Counted from the first letter of the stretch, positions 35,076-44,114 are shown. The stretch is DNA of 64,000 bases from Devosia sp. 66-22 (GCA_001899065.1 MKUZ01000020.1:1-64000), one strand, 5' to 3'. Translations and numbers: made by a program. The notes: generated by a model not told the origin, from the letters alone.

Positions 35076-35285
35076 ATGCGCCTCGACCACAAGTTGGCAT
35101 TCGCTGACATCCGTAATTATCTCGCTGGACGGATGCTTGGAGCAACGAGAGACCAGTCACTGTTAGAAGAAGTGATGAAGTGCCTTTTCTCGTTCAAGCT
35201 AATGGCAAGACGAGGCAAGAAGTTTCCCAATGACGAGCTACGTTTGGCCGCAGCTTACCGTGACGGTCTAAGCGCGGCGATGTGA
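35076..35285 (+). CDS. Small unknown protein
   Basis: A 69-residue frame beginning MRLDHKLAFADIRNYLAGRM, with CAGGAAG 6 bases upstream of the ATG. It is charged and helical, with no known motif. Its last 31 bases overlap the end of the convergent DUF3489 gene. Its place just after the integrase suggests island cargo. Confidence 0.45.
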   Translation: MRLDHKLAFADIRNYLAGRMLGATRDQSLLEEVMKCLFSFKLMARRGKKFPNDELRLAAAYRDGLSAAM

Positions 35286-35551
35286 TAGCGCCGCACACCG
35301 TCCGCGCCCGTCTCGCTAATCACATCGATGCCCAAGCGCTTCTTGACCGCGCCAGACAGGAAGCCTCGAGCGCTGTGCGGCTGCCAGTCGGTGGCGGCGA
35401 CGATCTCGTTGATCGAGGCGCCGTTCTGGCGGCGGAGCAACGCGAGCACCTGATCCTGCTTGGTGGTCTTGCTCTGCGGTGCAGGCGCCTTCTTGGCCGG
35501 GCTCCGGCGAACGATGCGTGGTTTGGTGGGCTTGGTCAGCTTCTTGGCCAT
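35255..35551 (-). CDS. DUF3489-type small DNA-binding-like protein
   Basis: A 98-residue basic protein. A lysine/proline-rich N-terminus (KKLTKPTKPRIVRRSPAKKA) leads into the DUF3489 winged-helix-like domain: TKQDQVLALLRRQNGASINE, IVAATDWQPHSARGFLSGAV, ending in RRYHIAA. Such proteins are common near mobile elements and prophages in alphaproteobacteria. DNA binding is suspected from the fold; the role is unknown. Confidence 0.8.
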   Translation of the reverse strand: MAKKLTKPTKPRIVRRSPAKKAPAPQSKTTKQDQVLALLRRQNGASINEIVAATDWQPHSARGFLSGAVKKRLGIDVISETGADGVRRYHIAALRPSR

Positions 35552-35790
35552 GTCGGGCCTCCCTGGGGCTCAGCCGAGGCGGGATTGCCCGGCTTTACCG
35601 ACAAGGGCCCAGAGTGCCCGGGCGGTGAGCGCAACACATGCTTACTGACCGCGCTTCAGTCCAGCGACTGGTCACCCAATCTGTTTGGTTCGCTAACGAG
35701 ATGTGTGTTGCAGCAAAAGGAATCCCATAGCCAGGGTCTTCGAACTCGCCCAGCCTCCTTGGGCCAATGACCCTATCGCCTCCCCTGGCC

Positions 35791-35820
35791 TTGACACATA
35801 AGTCATCATATGAATGTGTA
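35791..35820 (+). promoter_or_regulatory. Promoter with GntR-type operator, site 1
   Basis: A perfect -35-like TTGACA (35791-35796) is followed by operator AGTCATCATATGAAT (35801-35815). A weak -10 (TGTGTA, 35815-35820) follows at 18-base spacing. The outer bases extend the dyad: CACAT before and ATGTG after. The operator covers the promoter core, so repression is the likely mode. Confidence 0.75.
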
Positions 35821-35826
35821 AATGCC

Positions 35827-36573
35827 ATGCTACGCCGAATAATTGCCCATCGCGGGCACAAAGTTGGTGCCCCCGAACAAACAGCGGCCGCCTTCAGGAT
35901 GGCTGCCGAGTTGGGGGCCGCTATCCTTGAAGCAGACCTGCGTTTTACCCGGGATGGGGTCCCTGTGATGCTCCACGATCCCACGCTGAACCGGACGACA
36001 TCAGGCCAGGGACCATTGGAGGCGGTAGACTGGGCTGACATTGCGCTACTGGACGCTGGAGCTTGGTTTGGTAGTGCATTTGCGGGTGAGCGGATTGTTC
36101 GCCTAGAGGAGCTTTTCCAGCTCGCCGATCAGCTTCGCGTTGGACTGTGTATAGAAGCAAAAGGCGAAGGGCCCAGAAACGCGCATGCAGCCCTCTATGC
36201 GGCCCATGAGATCAAACGACGGTCCAGACTAGACATTGATTATGTGGCCTCGTTCGACCACGAGGCGCTCGCCGCGGCGGCCACTTCAGTGCCCGGACTG
36301 CGCACAGCGCCGGACCGACTGCCCGAACGTGGGCCCTCGACAGCGGCGGAGCTGATTGCGCAAGCGAGCTGCGCCCGTGCCCGGATCATCCAGCATCACT
36401 TTGCTGACCTCGATGCTTCGGTGGTGGCCGAGGTGCAGGCGGCCGGCATCGAGGTCTGGGCCTGGCCGATGGCGAACGAAGAGGAGGCGCGCTTTGCCTT
36501 CGAGTCGGGGGCGATTGGGCTGATGGGCGACGACGTGGCCGCGGTTGTCAGGGTTATCCGCCCGAACGATTGA
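35827..36573 (+). CDS. Glycerophosphodiester phosphodiesterase
   Basis: A 248-residue GDPD-family TIM barrel, cytosolic (no signal peptide), which hydrolyses glycerophosphodiesters to glycerol phosphate and an alcohol. The catalytic HRG is in IIAHRGHKVGAPEQT, metal ligands are in LEADLRFTRDGVPVMLHDPT, and NRTTSG follows. CIEAKG supplies the next acidic ligand. Translation starts at ATG 35827, only 11 bases after the operator. It is the first gene under the shared operator. With the glycerol-phosphate dehydrogenases of the same regulon it suggests a phosphoglycerol-bearing substrate. Confidence 0.92.
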   Translation: MLRRIIAHRGHKVGAPEQTAAAFRMAAELGAAILEADLRFTRDGVPVMLHDPTLNRTTSGQGPLEAVDWADIALLDAGAWFGSAFAGERIVRLEELFQLADQLRVGLCIEAKGEGPRNAHAALYAAHEIKRRSRLDIDYVASFDHEALAAAATSVPGLRTAPDRLPERGPSTAAELIAQASCARARIIQHHFADLDASVVAEVQAAGIEVWAWPMANEEEARFAFESGAIGLMGDDVAAVVRVIRPND

Positions 36574-36602
36574 CACGGATGGAGGTCTGACGTTACGTCA
36601 TA

Positions 36603-36617
36603 AGTCATCATATGACT
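36603..36617 (+). promoter_or_regulatory. GntR-type operator, site 2 (best copy)
   Basis: AGTCATCATATGACT: perfect 6-bp arms AGTCAT/ATGACT around CAT. It sits 11 bases before the epimerase start, with a TTGACA at 36570-36575 upstream. It resembles sites 1 and 3-6. Confidence 0.8.
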
Positions 36618-36628
36618 ATGAGGACATC

Positions 36629-37636
36629 ATGCACAGCGTTGCGGAACTCGAAGACCGGCTCTCCGAGCCCTCGGGGGCGCTGATAACCGACCTCGCGGCC
36701 CTCGACGGCGACATCCTGATTCTCGGAGCGGGAGGCAAGCTCGGCCCGAGCCTCACGCGGCTGGCCCTACGCGCAGTGAACGGCAGCAAAAGCGTCATCG
36801 CTGTATCGCGCTTTGGCGACAAGGCAGCGGCGGACGAGCTTACGAAGGCGGGCGCGAAGATCATCTCCGCCGATGTGACCGACGACAGCACGCTTGCTGG
36901 ACTCCCGGACGCACGCAACGTGATCTTCCTCGTCGGCTCGAAGTTCGGGTCGACCGGGCGCGAGGCCGACACATGGTACACCAACGCGTACCTGCCTGGC
37001 CGTATCGCGGAGCGGTACAAATCGAGCCGCATCGTCGCCCTCTCAACCGGCAACGTCTATTCGTTCACGCCGGTCGGCAGCGGCGGCCCGACTGAGGAGA
37101 CAGCTCCGGCGCCGATCGGCGAATACGCCATGAGTTGCCTCGGGCGCGAGCGCGTGATGACGAGCTTCGCGCAACGCAACAAGACGCCGCTGGCGATCAT
37201 CCGGCTCAATTATGCGGTCGAGATGCGCTACGGCGTGCTAATCGATATTGCCCGGTCGGTGTTCGCTAAAACGCCGGTGGATGTGACGATGTCGGCGGTC
37301 AATGTCGTATGGCAGGGCTATGCCAACGAGGCCGTGCTGCGCTCGCTTCGGCACGCGACGCCTGAGCCGTTTATGCTCAACGTGGCCGGACCCGAGACGC
37401 TGTCGGTGCGGCAGCTTGCGACCGATTTCGGCAAGATTTTCGGGGTCGAGCCGGTGCTGACAGGCAGCGAGGCGCCCACGGCGCTACTGTCCAATTCCGG
37501 TAAGTGCATACGGCTGTTTGGCTATCCCGGCGTTCCACTCGGTCAATTGATGGAGTGGACGGCCGGCTGGGTGAAGGACGGATTGCCGCTGCTCGGCAAG
37601 CCTACCGGCTTCCAGAAGCGCGATGGGAAATTCTGA
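36629..37636 (+). CDS. NAD-dependent epimerase/dehydratase family protein
   Basis: A 335-residue extended short-chain dehydrogenase. The nucleotide-binding loop is ILGAGGKLGPSLTR (residues ~29-42), and the ADVTDDSTL segment follows. The catalytic region reads STGNVYSFTP, where the usual YxxxK is altered: EYAMSCLGRER has Tyr but no Lys three residues on. It may therefore act as a reductase or isomerase with another base, or be non-catalytic. ATG 36629 follows GAGGA. Its stop overlaps the DapA-like gene by one base. Confidence 0.85.
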   Translation: MHSVAELEDRLSEPSGALITDLAALDGDILILGAGGKLGPSLTRLALRAVNGSKSVIAVSRFGDKAAADELTKAGAKIISADVTDDSTLAGLPDARNVIFLVGSKFGSTGREADTWYTNAYLPGRIAERYKSSRIVALSTGNVYSFTPVGSGGPTEETAPAPIGEYAMSCLGRERVMTSFAQRNKTPLAIIRLNYAVEMRYGVLIDIARSVFAKTPVDVTMSAVNVVWQGYANEAVLRSLRHATPEPFMLNVAGPETLSVRQLATDFGKIFGVEPVLTGSEAPTALLSNSGKCIRLFGYPGVPLGQLMEWTAGWVKDGLPLLGKPTGFQKRDGKF

Positions 37637-38661
37637 TGAGCCCGCTCGAACTCTTCACCGCCGGCTGCGCGATACCAGCCCATCCGCTCGCGCTCACCGC
37701 CGATCGCAAGCTCGATGAGCAGCGGCAGCGCGCCGTTGGGCGCTACTACGCAGCCGCGGGCGCCGGCGGGATGGCCGTCGGTGTGCACACGACGCAGTTC
37801 CCTATACACGACAACGGCATGCTGCGGCCGGTGCTGGAGATCGCGGCGGAAGTGGCGCGCGAGACGAGCCGGTCGATGGTGATGGTCGCGGGGGTGCAGG
37901 GCGGTATCCGACAGGCTGTTGCCGAGGCGCGGCAGGCGGCCGGGCTCGGCTATCACATGGCGCTGCTCAGACCCGGGACCGGCAGCGACGACGAGATGAT
38001 CGACCGCGCCCGTGCTGTGGGTGAGGTGCTGCCGGTGATCGGCTTCTATCTTCAGCCGGCGGTGGGCGGCCGCGCGCTGTCGCGCGATTACTGGCAGCGC
38101 TTCGCTGCGCTCGACGGAGTGATCGGCATCAAGGTAGCGCCGTTCGACCGCTATCGCACGCTCGATGTGCTGCACGGCGTGGCCCGGTCCGGCCGGGCGG
38201 ACAAGGTCGCGCTCTATACCGGCAACGACAACAACATCATCGGCGACCTCATCACGCCCTATGAGCTCAAGACCGGCGACGGTACGGTTACGCTGCGGTT
38301 CGTCGGCGGGTTGCTGGGGCAGTTTGCGGTGTGGACGAAGGCAGCAGTGGAAATTGTCGAGATGGCGCAACGGGCCAGCGCCGGCGACACGACGGTACTC
38401 CGGCGGCTGATGGTGCTGGACGGCCAACTCACCGATGCCAACGCGGCGCTTTTCGATGTCGCCCACAATTTCCATGGCTGCATTGCTGGCATCAACGAGG
38501 TGCTGGCGCGCCAGGGGCTACTCGCGGGCCGCTGGTGCCTCGATCCGCACGAGGACATGTCGCCGGGGCAGGCCGATGAGATCAGCCGCGTAGCGCGCGA
38601 CTATCGGCATCTGACCGACGATGCGTTCATCGCCGAAAACCTCGCCGCGTGGATGCGTTGA
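37636..38661 (+). CDS. Dihydrodipicolinate synthase (DapA)-like aldolase family protein
   Basis: A 341-residue TIM-barrel protein starting ELFTAGCAIPAHPLALTADR. It resembles the DapA/NanA superfamily, whose members form a Schiff base with pyruvate. The candidate lysine is in GVIGIKVAPFDRYRTLD, where the family lysine sits on strand 6. QFPIHDNGMLRPVLEIAAE and LPVIGFYLQPAVGG are other barrel strands. The start overlaps the epimerase stop (TGATG), and its own stop overlaps the next gene the same way. The substrate is unknown; a deoxy-keto sugar acid from a lyase would suit the context. Confidence 0.8.
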   Translation: MSPLELFTAGCAIPAHPLALTADRKLDEQRQRAVGRYYAAAGAGGMAVGVHTTQFPIHDNGMLRPVLEIAAEVARETSRSMVMVAGVQGGIRQAVAEARQAAGLGYHMALLRPGTGSDDEMIDRARAVGEVLPVIGFYLQPAVGGRALSRDYWQRFAALDGVIGIKVAPFDRYRTLDVLHGVARSGRADKVALYTGNDNNIIGDLITPYELKTGDGTVTLRFVGGLLGQFAVWTKAAVEIVEMAQRASAGDTTVLRRLMVLDGQLTDANAALFDVAHNFHGCIAGINEVLARQGLLAGRWCLDPHEDMSPGQADEISRVARDYRHLTDDAFIAENLAAWMR

Positions 38662-39869
38662 TGATCGGCGACATCACGCCCGCAGAGTGGGCGGAGGAGA
38701 CCGACCCCGTCACAGGGCGCAAGGTGACGCGGCTAACCGATGGCCGCTCTAACTCCTACGCTCTCTACTACTTCGTCCCCTCAGTCACGCCGGACGGCCG
38801 CTACCTCGTGTTTCACAGTGAACGCAGCAGCGAGGTGCAGCTCTACAGGCTCGACATGGCGACCGGCGAGATCGGGCAGCTCACCGATGGGCACACGAAA
38901 GACTCCGGCTGGGCCATCTGGTGCGAGTGGCACGTCGACGGGATCTACAATCATCTTTCGGCCATCCATCCGGTGAATGGCGAAGTCTGGTACTTCGTGG
39001 ACGACGAAATCCGCGCGACCGATGTTGCAAGCTTTGCCAACCGGCTCGTGGGCAGGCTGCCCGCCGGGCGCATGCCGATCGGGCAGGCAGCGTTCTCACC
39101 GGACGGACGTTGGTTCGGCTTCATCCATACGGACGCCGCGAACTATGTGGCCAAGCTCGAGGACCGCGAACGGCGGACGCGCGCTGGCACGTTTTCGTGG
39201 GAACGCGAGCATCACACAAGCTTCCGCAATTCGATTCCATCGACGCTTGTCCTGGTCGACACGTCGACCGGCAAGCAGCGGGACGTCATTGCCACCGATT
39301 TCCACTTCCACCATGTGCTGTTCGTCGACAACGACACGATCCTCCTCAACCATCCCAGGGAATGCGCGGGGATGTGGGTGATCGATCTGGACGGTACCAA
39401 CATTCGCCATCTGCGTCCGGCGGATGCGCCGGGCGCGCATGGCGCGATGGTGAACCATCAGGTGATCACGGCGCACGGTATCGCCTACGAGTCGGTGGCG
39501 TATTTCCCGACCGGGCGCGAAACCTACTTCGGCATGTACGACACCAGGACCGAACGGTTCACGGAAGCGCTGCTGCCTGCCGATGGCTATGTGCATGTCG
39601 GGTTCGATCCGGCGGGCCGGTTCGAGTTCGCCGAGTGTGCGGGCCCCAAGCATGAACTGCTGGCGGTGCATCACGCCGACGATGGGCGCCTGACGACCAG
39701 CCTGCTGCGCCGGCTGTCGAGTCCGGCGCACGACGATCAGCGGCATCACGCCCATCCGTTCCTCGCCGCCGACCGCCAACGGCTCTATTTCACCGATTGG
39801 TCGCGTGAGCGCTTCGCGCAGGTCTGCGCGATGGACGTCGCGGACCTCGTCGCGGCGGCGGACGCCTAG
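38661..39869 (+). CDS. Oligogalacturonate lyase-like (PL22-type) beta-propeller
   Basis: A 402-residue cytosolic seven-bladed propeller like oligogalacturonate lyases, which cleave short uronides by beta-elimination using manganese. TDPVTGRKVTRLTDGRSNSY and PSVTPDGRYLVFHSERS open the fold. The histidine-rich segments DFHFHHVLF, HGAMVNHQV and RHHAHPFLAADRQRLYFTDW include the probable metal ligands. The start is ATG 38661 (TGATG overlap), though a GTG at 38649 is open. Polygalacturonate itself is not implied; any uronide-containing oligosaccharide is possible. It converges with the next gene, overlapping by 4 bases. Confidence 0.82.
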   Translation: MIGDITPAEWAEETDPVTGRKVTRLTDGRSNSYALYYFVPSVTPDGRYLVFHSERSSEVQLYRLDMATGEIGQLTDGHTKDSGWAIWCEWHVDGIYNHLSAIHPVNGEVWYFVDDEIRATDVASFANRLVGRLPAGRMPIGQAAFSPDGRWFGFIHTDAANYVAKLEDRERRTRAGTFSWEREHHTSFRNSIPSTLVLVDTSTGKQRDVIATDFHFHHVLFVDNDTILLNHPRECAGMWVIDLDGTNIRHLRPADAPGAHGAMVNHQVITAHGIAYESVAYFPTGRETYFGMYDTRTERFTEALLPADGYVHVGFDPAGRFEFAECAGPKHELLAVHHADDGRLTTSLLRRLSSPAHDDQRHHAHPFLAADRQRLYFTDWSRERFAQVCAMDVADLVAAADA

Positions 39870-40705
39870 CGGCGGGCGAGGCGCGCGTCGATCTCGGCCA
39901 TCATTAGGATGGGCGCCAGTAGCGTCTCGCGGTCCATGCCTTGCCCCGTGCGCAGCATGGTGGCGATGCGGTCGGTGACCGGGGCCATGTAGTCGTCGGG
40001 CAGCGGGATCGGTGTTTCGCAGGTGAGCTGACGCGACCTCACCGATGCGCCGAACGCGGACGAGCCGTTGGGACCGAGCGGGTGGAGTTGCAGCGTCACA
40101 CTCGCGCGCCCGGCGTCGTAGCTGATGATGGGATGATCGCCGGATTCGACGCGCAGATTGCTCCACCGTGTGCCGACGAGTTCCTGCATCAGTTCGATTG
40201 TGTGGATGGCGTAGAAGATCGCGCCACCATACTCGCTGTCTGGATACCAGGTGCCGTAGCCGCTGATCGCGAACGGTCCATCGAGATAGGCCAGCCGGGC
40301 CTTCAGCATCACCGTCTCTGCCTGCCATCGCAGGGCGCTGCCAGAGAGCAGGGGCGTACCGGCGCGCTCGGCGGCGTCGATGAGCGCGACTGCGTTGCCG
40401 ACGGTGCAGGTGAACGGCTTGTCGACGAAGACGAACTTACCGGCAGCGATCGCGGGCAGGGCGTGCGGCAAGTGCAGGTCGCCATGCCGGGCGCCGACGA
40501 TGACGGCATCGACGTCGGCAATGAGCCGGTCGAGCGAGTCGGCGGCGCGCAGGCCCGGCGCCAACGCCTGCAGTTCAGCCTTTCGCGCCTCGTCGCCGCC
40601 CCAGAACGCCGTCACAGCAATGTCACGATGGCGACCTTCGATGTTGAAGTGCCTCAGGAAATCTTCGGCGTGGCTGCCGTCTACACCGACAAGGCCGATG
40701 CGCAT
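39866..40705 (-). CDS. Gfo/Idh/MocA-family oxidoreductase
   Basis: A 279-residue, slightly short member of the NAD(P)-dependent sugar dehydrogenase family. The N-terminal Rossmann start is MRIGLVGVDGSHAEDFLRHF, unusual in having GVDGSHA instead of GxGxxG. The cofactor/catalytic FVDKPFTC is the EKP-type motif. FYAIHTIELM holds the usual histidine. It is transcribed away from the CUT1 operon at 40838, with operator site 3 between them. Confidence 0.85.
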   Translation of the reverse strand: MRIGLVGVDGSHAEDFLRHFNIEGRHRDIAVTAFWGGDEARKAELQALAPGLRAADSLDRLIADVDAVIVGARHGDLHLPHALPAIAAGKFVFVDKPFTCTVGNAVALIDAAERAGTPLLSGSALRWQAETVMLKARLAYLDGPFAISGYGTWYPDSEYGGAIFYAIHTIELMQELVGTRWSNLRVESGDHPIISYDAGRASVTLQLHPLGPNGSSAFGASVRSRQLTCETPIPLPDDYMAPVTDRIATMLRTGQGMDRETLLAPILMMAEIDARLARR

Positions 40706-40765
40706 CGTGATCTTTCCTCTCAGAGTCTCTTGACGCTCATGGGGTCGCCTGACACATTAGTCATA

Positions 40766-40780
40766 AGTCATCATATGTTC
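40766..40780. promoter_or_regulatory. GntR-type operator, site 3
   Basis: AGTCATCATATGTTC in the 132-base divergent gap between the oxidoreductase and transporter operons, preceded by another partial AGTCAT (40759-40764). It could control both directions. Confidence 0.7.
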
Positions 40781-40837
40781 TTAGACAACGTCTAGCCTGC
40801 TTCGGCATCACCAAGCCTCACAGAAGGAAGAACTCCG

Positions 40838-42181
40838 ATGAGACCCCTAGCCCGAAACCTGCTCCTGCTTTCAACGACTGCACTTGCCGCGTCGGCACTG
40901 GGTGCCATCGTCCCGGCCGCCGCCCAGGACAAGAAGCCGGTGACTGTGCTCACCATCGGCTACCCCGACGAGGACACCACCGACGCGGTGACCGGCAACA
41001 CCACACCGGGCATCAACAATCTCGAAGCGGCCTTCGAGGCCGCCAATCCCACGATCGACCTGATCATCACCAACATCCCGTGGGGCGAGGGTGCCTCAGG
41101 ATATGCGCCCAAGACCGAGGCGATGATCCAGGCCAATGAGGCGTGCATCTACGAAATGCCGGGCGCCGCCGGCTTCGCCAGGCGCGGCAAGCTCGCCAAC
41201 CTGGACAAGCTCATCGCCGCTGACGCGAACTTCGAGAACGTCTGGGGCGCGCAGATCGAAACCTTCAAGATCTGGGGTCCAACCGAAAAGGCCCTCTACT
41301 ACATCCCCAACAATACCGGCGAACGCGTCATCCACTGGGACGCGGTGCTGTTCGATCACTACGGCGTCGAGCCGCTCTCGAAGAACCCGACGCTCGATGA
41401 AGTCGCCACCAAGGCGAAGGCGCTCACCGGCACCGATCCGGTCACTGGCCTCCAGACCTATGGCTATTACTACCAGGGGAAATATGCTGTCTGGCAGTTC
41501 CTCACGCTCGCTCACGCGATGGGCGCGAACTGGGGCGAGGTCGACGCCGAAGGCAAGATGCACATCAACTGGGACACGCCGGAATATTTGAAGGCGCTCG
41601 AATGGTTCGTCGACATGGCCAAATATGCCCCCTCGGGCGCATTGGGCGCCGACGGCATGCCGCAAGGCTTCCTCAGCGATGAGAACGTCGTGGCGATCAT
41701 TCCTGAAGGCGAGCAGGGCTACTTCATCCAGCCGCTGCTCGCCAATCCGGAGCTGCAGAAGCGCTTCCGCTCTTCGTTCAACTTCCGCGGCGCCGACGGC
41801 GTCGGCGGTGTTGCGACGATCTCGCCGATGGCAATCGCCGAGAGCTGCGAAGATAAGGAAACGGCGTGGACGGCTCTCAAGTGGCTGGCCGGGAGCGCCG
41901 AGGCGCAGAAGTATTACTTTGACTCAAATGGCCGCCTTCCCACCAGCAGCAACGGCGCCGCGGCTCTGCCCCAGATCGCCTCGTTCCCCGACGGGGACGT
42001 GGTGCTAACCCAGCCGCAGTATGCCGAGGCCCCATACCCGTGGGCATCGGATGCGCCACGCTGGGCTATGCAGACAGCACTCGAAGCGGCTCTTGCCGGC
42101 ACCCTCTCGCCAGCTGATGCGCTCAAGCAGGCCCAGGCCGAGACCGACGCCTGGCTCGCCGAACAAGCCGCGAAGTCGTAA
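40838..42181 (+). CDS. Sugar ABC transporter substrate-binding protein, family 1 (CUT1)
   Basis: A 447-residue periplasmic protein. The signal peptide is LARNLLLLSTTALAASALGA with cleavage near AAAQ-DKK. The SBP_bac_1 body includes YIPNNTGERVIHWDAVLFDH and EGEQGYFIQPLL. The ribosome binding site is GAAGGAAG. It heads a three-gene importer operon in the GntR regulon, again without an ATPase gene. Unlike the other binding-protein genes here, its stop is fused to the permease start (TAATG), with no hairpin between. Confidence 0.93.
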   Translation: MRPLARNLLLLSTTALAASALGAIVPAAAQDKKPVTVLTIGYPDEDTTDAVTGNTTPGINNLEAAFEAANPTIDLIITNIPWGEGASGYAPKTEAMIQANEACIYEMPGAAGFARRGKLANLDKLIAADANFENVWGAQIETFKIWGPTEKALYYIPNNTGERVIHWDAVLFDHYGVEPLSKNPTLDEVATKAKALTGTDPVTGLQTYGYYYQGKYAVWQFLTLAHAMGANWGEVDAEGKMHINWDTPEYLKALEWFVDMAKYAPSGALGADGMPQGFLSDENVVAIIPEGEQGYFIQPLLANPELQKRFRSSFNFRGADGVGGVATISPMAIAESCEDKETAWTALKWLAGSAEAQKYYFDSNGRLPTSSNGAAALPQIASFPDGDVVLTQPQYAEAPYPWASDAPRWAMQTALEAALAGTLSPADALKQAQAETDAWLAEQAAKS

Positions 42182-43140
42182 TGCACACGGAGTCGGGATC
42201 GAAGCCCTCCCCTGTCGATCCCGACTTCGTCCGCTCGCGCCTCGCGCGGGCGTTCCGCGGCACCCTGGTCTGGTACGGCTTCCTTGCCCTGCCGCTGTTC
42301 CTGATCATGGTGTTCGTGGCCTACCCCACGGCCATCGCCTTCCGCGACAGCTTCTTTACCGAGACCCCGCAGGGTCCGGAGTTTGCAGGGCTCTACCATT
42401 TCGGCCGCCTGTTCTCGAGCGGAGTCTTCTGGGGCGCGCTCGGAAACACCATTCTACTTGGTGTCGCGTTCCTCGGTCTCACCATTCCGCTGGCCACCAT
42501 CTTCGCCTCGATGCTCAACCGCCTGCGACGCGGATCGACGCCGCTCAAGGTGATCTATTTCCTGCCCCAGCTCACTTCCTCGGTCGCGGTCGCGATCATG
42601 TTCAACTACGTGTTTCAGCCCGACTGGGGCCTCCTCAACGGCACGCTCCGCTCGCTGGGCGTTGAGCAGGTGCCGCTGTGGCTGTCCGACCCGCGGCTGT
42701 CGCTGGGCGGATCGCGCGCTGCGGTGACTCTGCTCGCAGTGTGGGCGGGCCTGGGCTACTTCATCATCATCATCCTCGCGGGCCTCCAGTCGATCCCCAA
42801 CGACCTTTACGATGCGGCCGCAATCGATGGCGCGAGTCCCGTGCAGGCCTGGTGGTATGTGACGCTGCCGAGCCTGAGGCCGACCTTCGTGTTCCTGCTC
42901 ATCACCGGCAGTATCGACGCTCTGTCGCGCTTCGGCGATCTATGGACACTCGGCGGGCCCGGCGGCGCACCGGCGCGTTCCCTGCAGAGCGTGGTGATGT
43001 TTATGTTCCAGGCGGGCTTCGAGAGCAACGACTACTCGCTGGCGGCGGCAACGGCGGTGGTGTTCTTCGTCATCGTGCTGGCGATCACGCTGGTTGCCTT
43101 CCGGGGCTTCCTTCGCAGCGAATTCAGGGCCATCAAATGA
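42181..43140 (+). CDS. Sugar ABC transporter permease (MalF type)
   Basis: A 319-residue membrane protein with a ~30-residue cytosolic lead, then WYGFLALPLFLIMVFVAYPT as first helix. The EAA loop is DLYDAAAIDGASPVQAWWYV. Its start overlaps the binding-protein stop and its end overlaps the next permease (ATGA). Confidence 0.93.
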   Translation: MHTESGSKPSPVDPDFVRSRLARAFRGTLVWYGFLALPLFLIMVFVAYPTAIAFRDSFFTETPQGPEFAGLYHFGRLFSSGVFWGALGNTILLGVAFLGLTIPLATIFASMLNRLRRGSTPLKVIYFLPQLTSSVAVAIMFNYVFQPDWGLLNGTLRSLGVEQVPLWLSDPRLSLGGSRAAVTLLAVWAGLGYFIIIILAGLQSIPNDLYDAAAIDGASPVQAWWYVTLPSLRPTFVFLLITGSIDALSRFGDLWTLGGPGGAPARSLQSVVMFMFQAGFESNDYSLAAATAVVFFVIVLAITLVAFRGFLRSEFRAIK

Positions 43141-44024
43141 GCAGCGCCGACGAAGCAGTTCCCGTGATTGCGACCAAGCCGCAAGTTCGGATGCAACTGC
43201 CGCGTGACTGGCGCAGCCAGACCGGAATGGCGATCGTCCTCATCTTCGGCGCGACTGTTATGCTTGTACCGTTCTTCTGGATGATAGCGACGTCCCTGTC
43301 GCGCAAGGCGAACTCCTCGATGCCCCGCGTCCCAACGTTGTGGCCGGCCGACCCAAGTTTGTTCAATTACTGGGTAGCCACGGCAAATCTGCCCATCGTC
43401 AAACTCTACATCAACAGCCTGTTCATCGTCGGCACGACGACGCTGGGCTATCTCCTGTTCTCGTCGATCGCCGGGTACGCCTTCGCCAAAGGCCGCTTCC
43501 CGGGCAAAACGTTCCTGTTCATCGTCTTCCTCGCAACCCTGTTCATCCCGTTCGAGACGCGCATGATCCCGCTCTATCTGTTCGTGCGGGACCTCCACCT
43601 CAACAACACCTACTGGGCGCTGATCCTGCCGTTCCTCGCGGGTGGCTTCGGGACCTTCCTGATGCGACAGACCATCTCGACCATTCCCGACGACCTCATT
43701 GACGCGGCGCGGATCGACGGCGCCTCCGAGTTCCGTATCTTCTGGTCCATCGTCTTGCCGCTCTGCAAGCCGACGCTCGCCACCCTCGCCATCATCAATG
43801 TCATCTGGCGCTGGAACGACGTTTTATGGCCGCTACTCGTAACTTCGAGTCGCGACCTCTATACCGTGACGCAGGGGCTGGCGCTCGCCGGCAAGTCGTC
43901 GGGGGTCTATGTCGGAGTGGCGCTTGCCACGGCGGTGATGGCTATCCTGCCTGTCATCGTCGCCTATCTCTTCCTCCAGCGCTACGTCATCCGCAGCGTC
44001 GTCTCCAGCGGGGTCAAGGGCTAG
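43137..44024 (+). CDS. Sugar ABC transporter permease (MalG type)
   Basis: A 295-residue partner permease: first helix GMAIVLIFGATVMLVPFFWM, EAA loop DLIDAARIDGASEFRIFWSI, C-terminus YVIRSVVSSGVKG. The 4-base overlap fixes the start. It is followed 90 bases later by the GntR regulator. Confidence 0.93.
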   Translation: MSSADEAVPVIATKPQVRMQLPRDWRSQTGMAIVLIFGATVMLVPFFWMIATSLSRKANSSMPRVPTLWPADPSLFNYWVATANLPIVKLYINSLFIVGTTTLGYLLFSSIAGYAFAKGRFPGKTFLFIVFLATLFIPFETRMIPLYLFVRDLHLNNTYWALILPFLAGGFGTFLMRQTISTIPDDLIDAARIDGASEFRIFWSIVLPLCKPTLATLAIINVIWRWNDVLWPLLVTSSRDLYTVTQGLALAGKSSGVYVGVALATAVMAILPVIVAYLFLQRYVIRSVVSSGVKG

Positions 44025-44114
44025 CTGAATGCCGGGGAAGCCGGTCCGCGCGGCGTGGACATGATACGACTAATGTCTATGCTCTGCCTGAATCGTCAAT
44101 TTGCGAGTTTCCAT

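Noticed and set aside
35690..35780. TTCGAACTC-containing stretch resembling a tRNA T-arm near the integrase
   Set aside because: No acceptor stem, anticodon arm or D-arm could be assembled around it, so it is not called a tRNA or attachment site.
44025..44114. A GACAT...ATGTC dyad upstream of the GntR gene as an autoregulatory operator
   Set aside because: It does not match the AGTCATCATATGACT consensus and has weak arms, so it was not called a seventh site.
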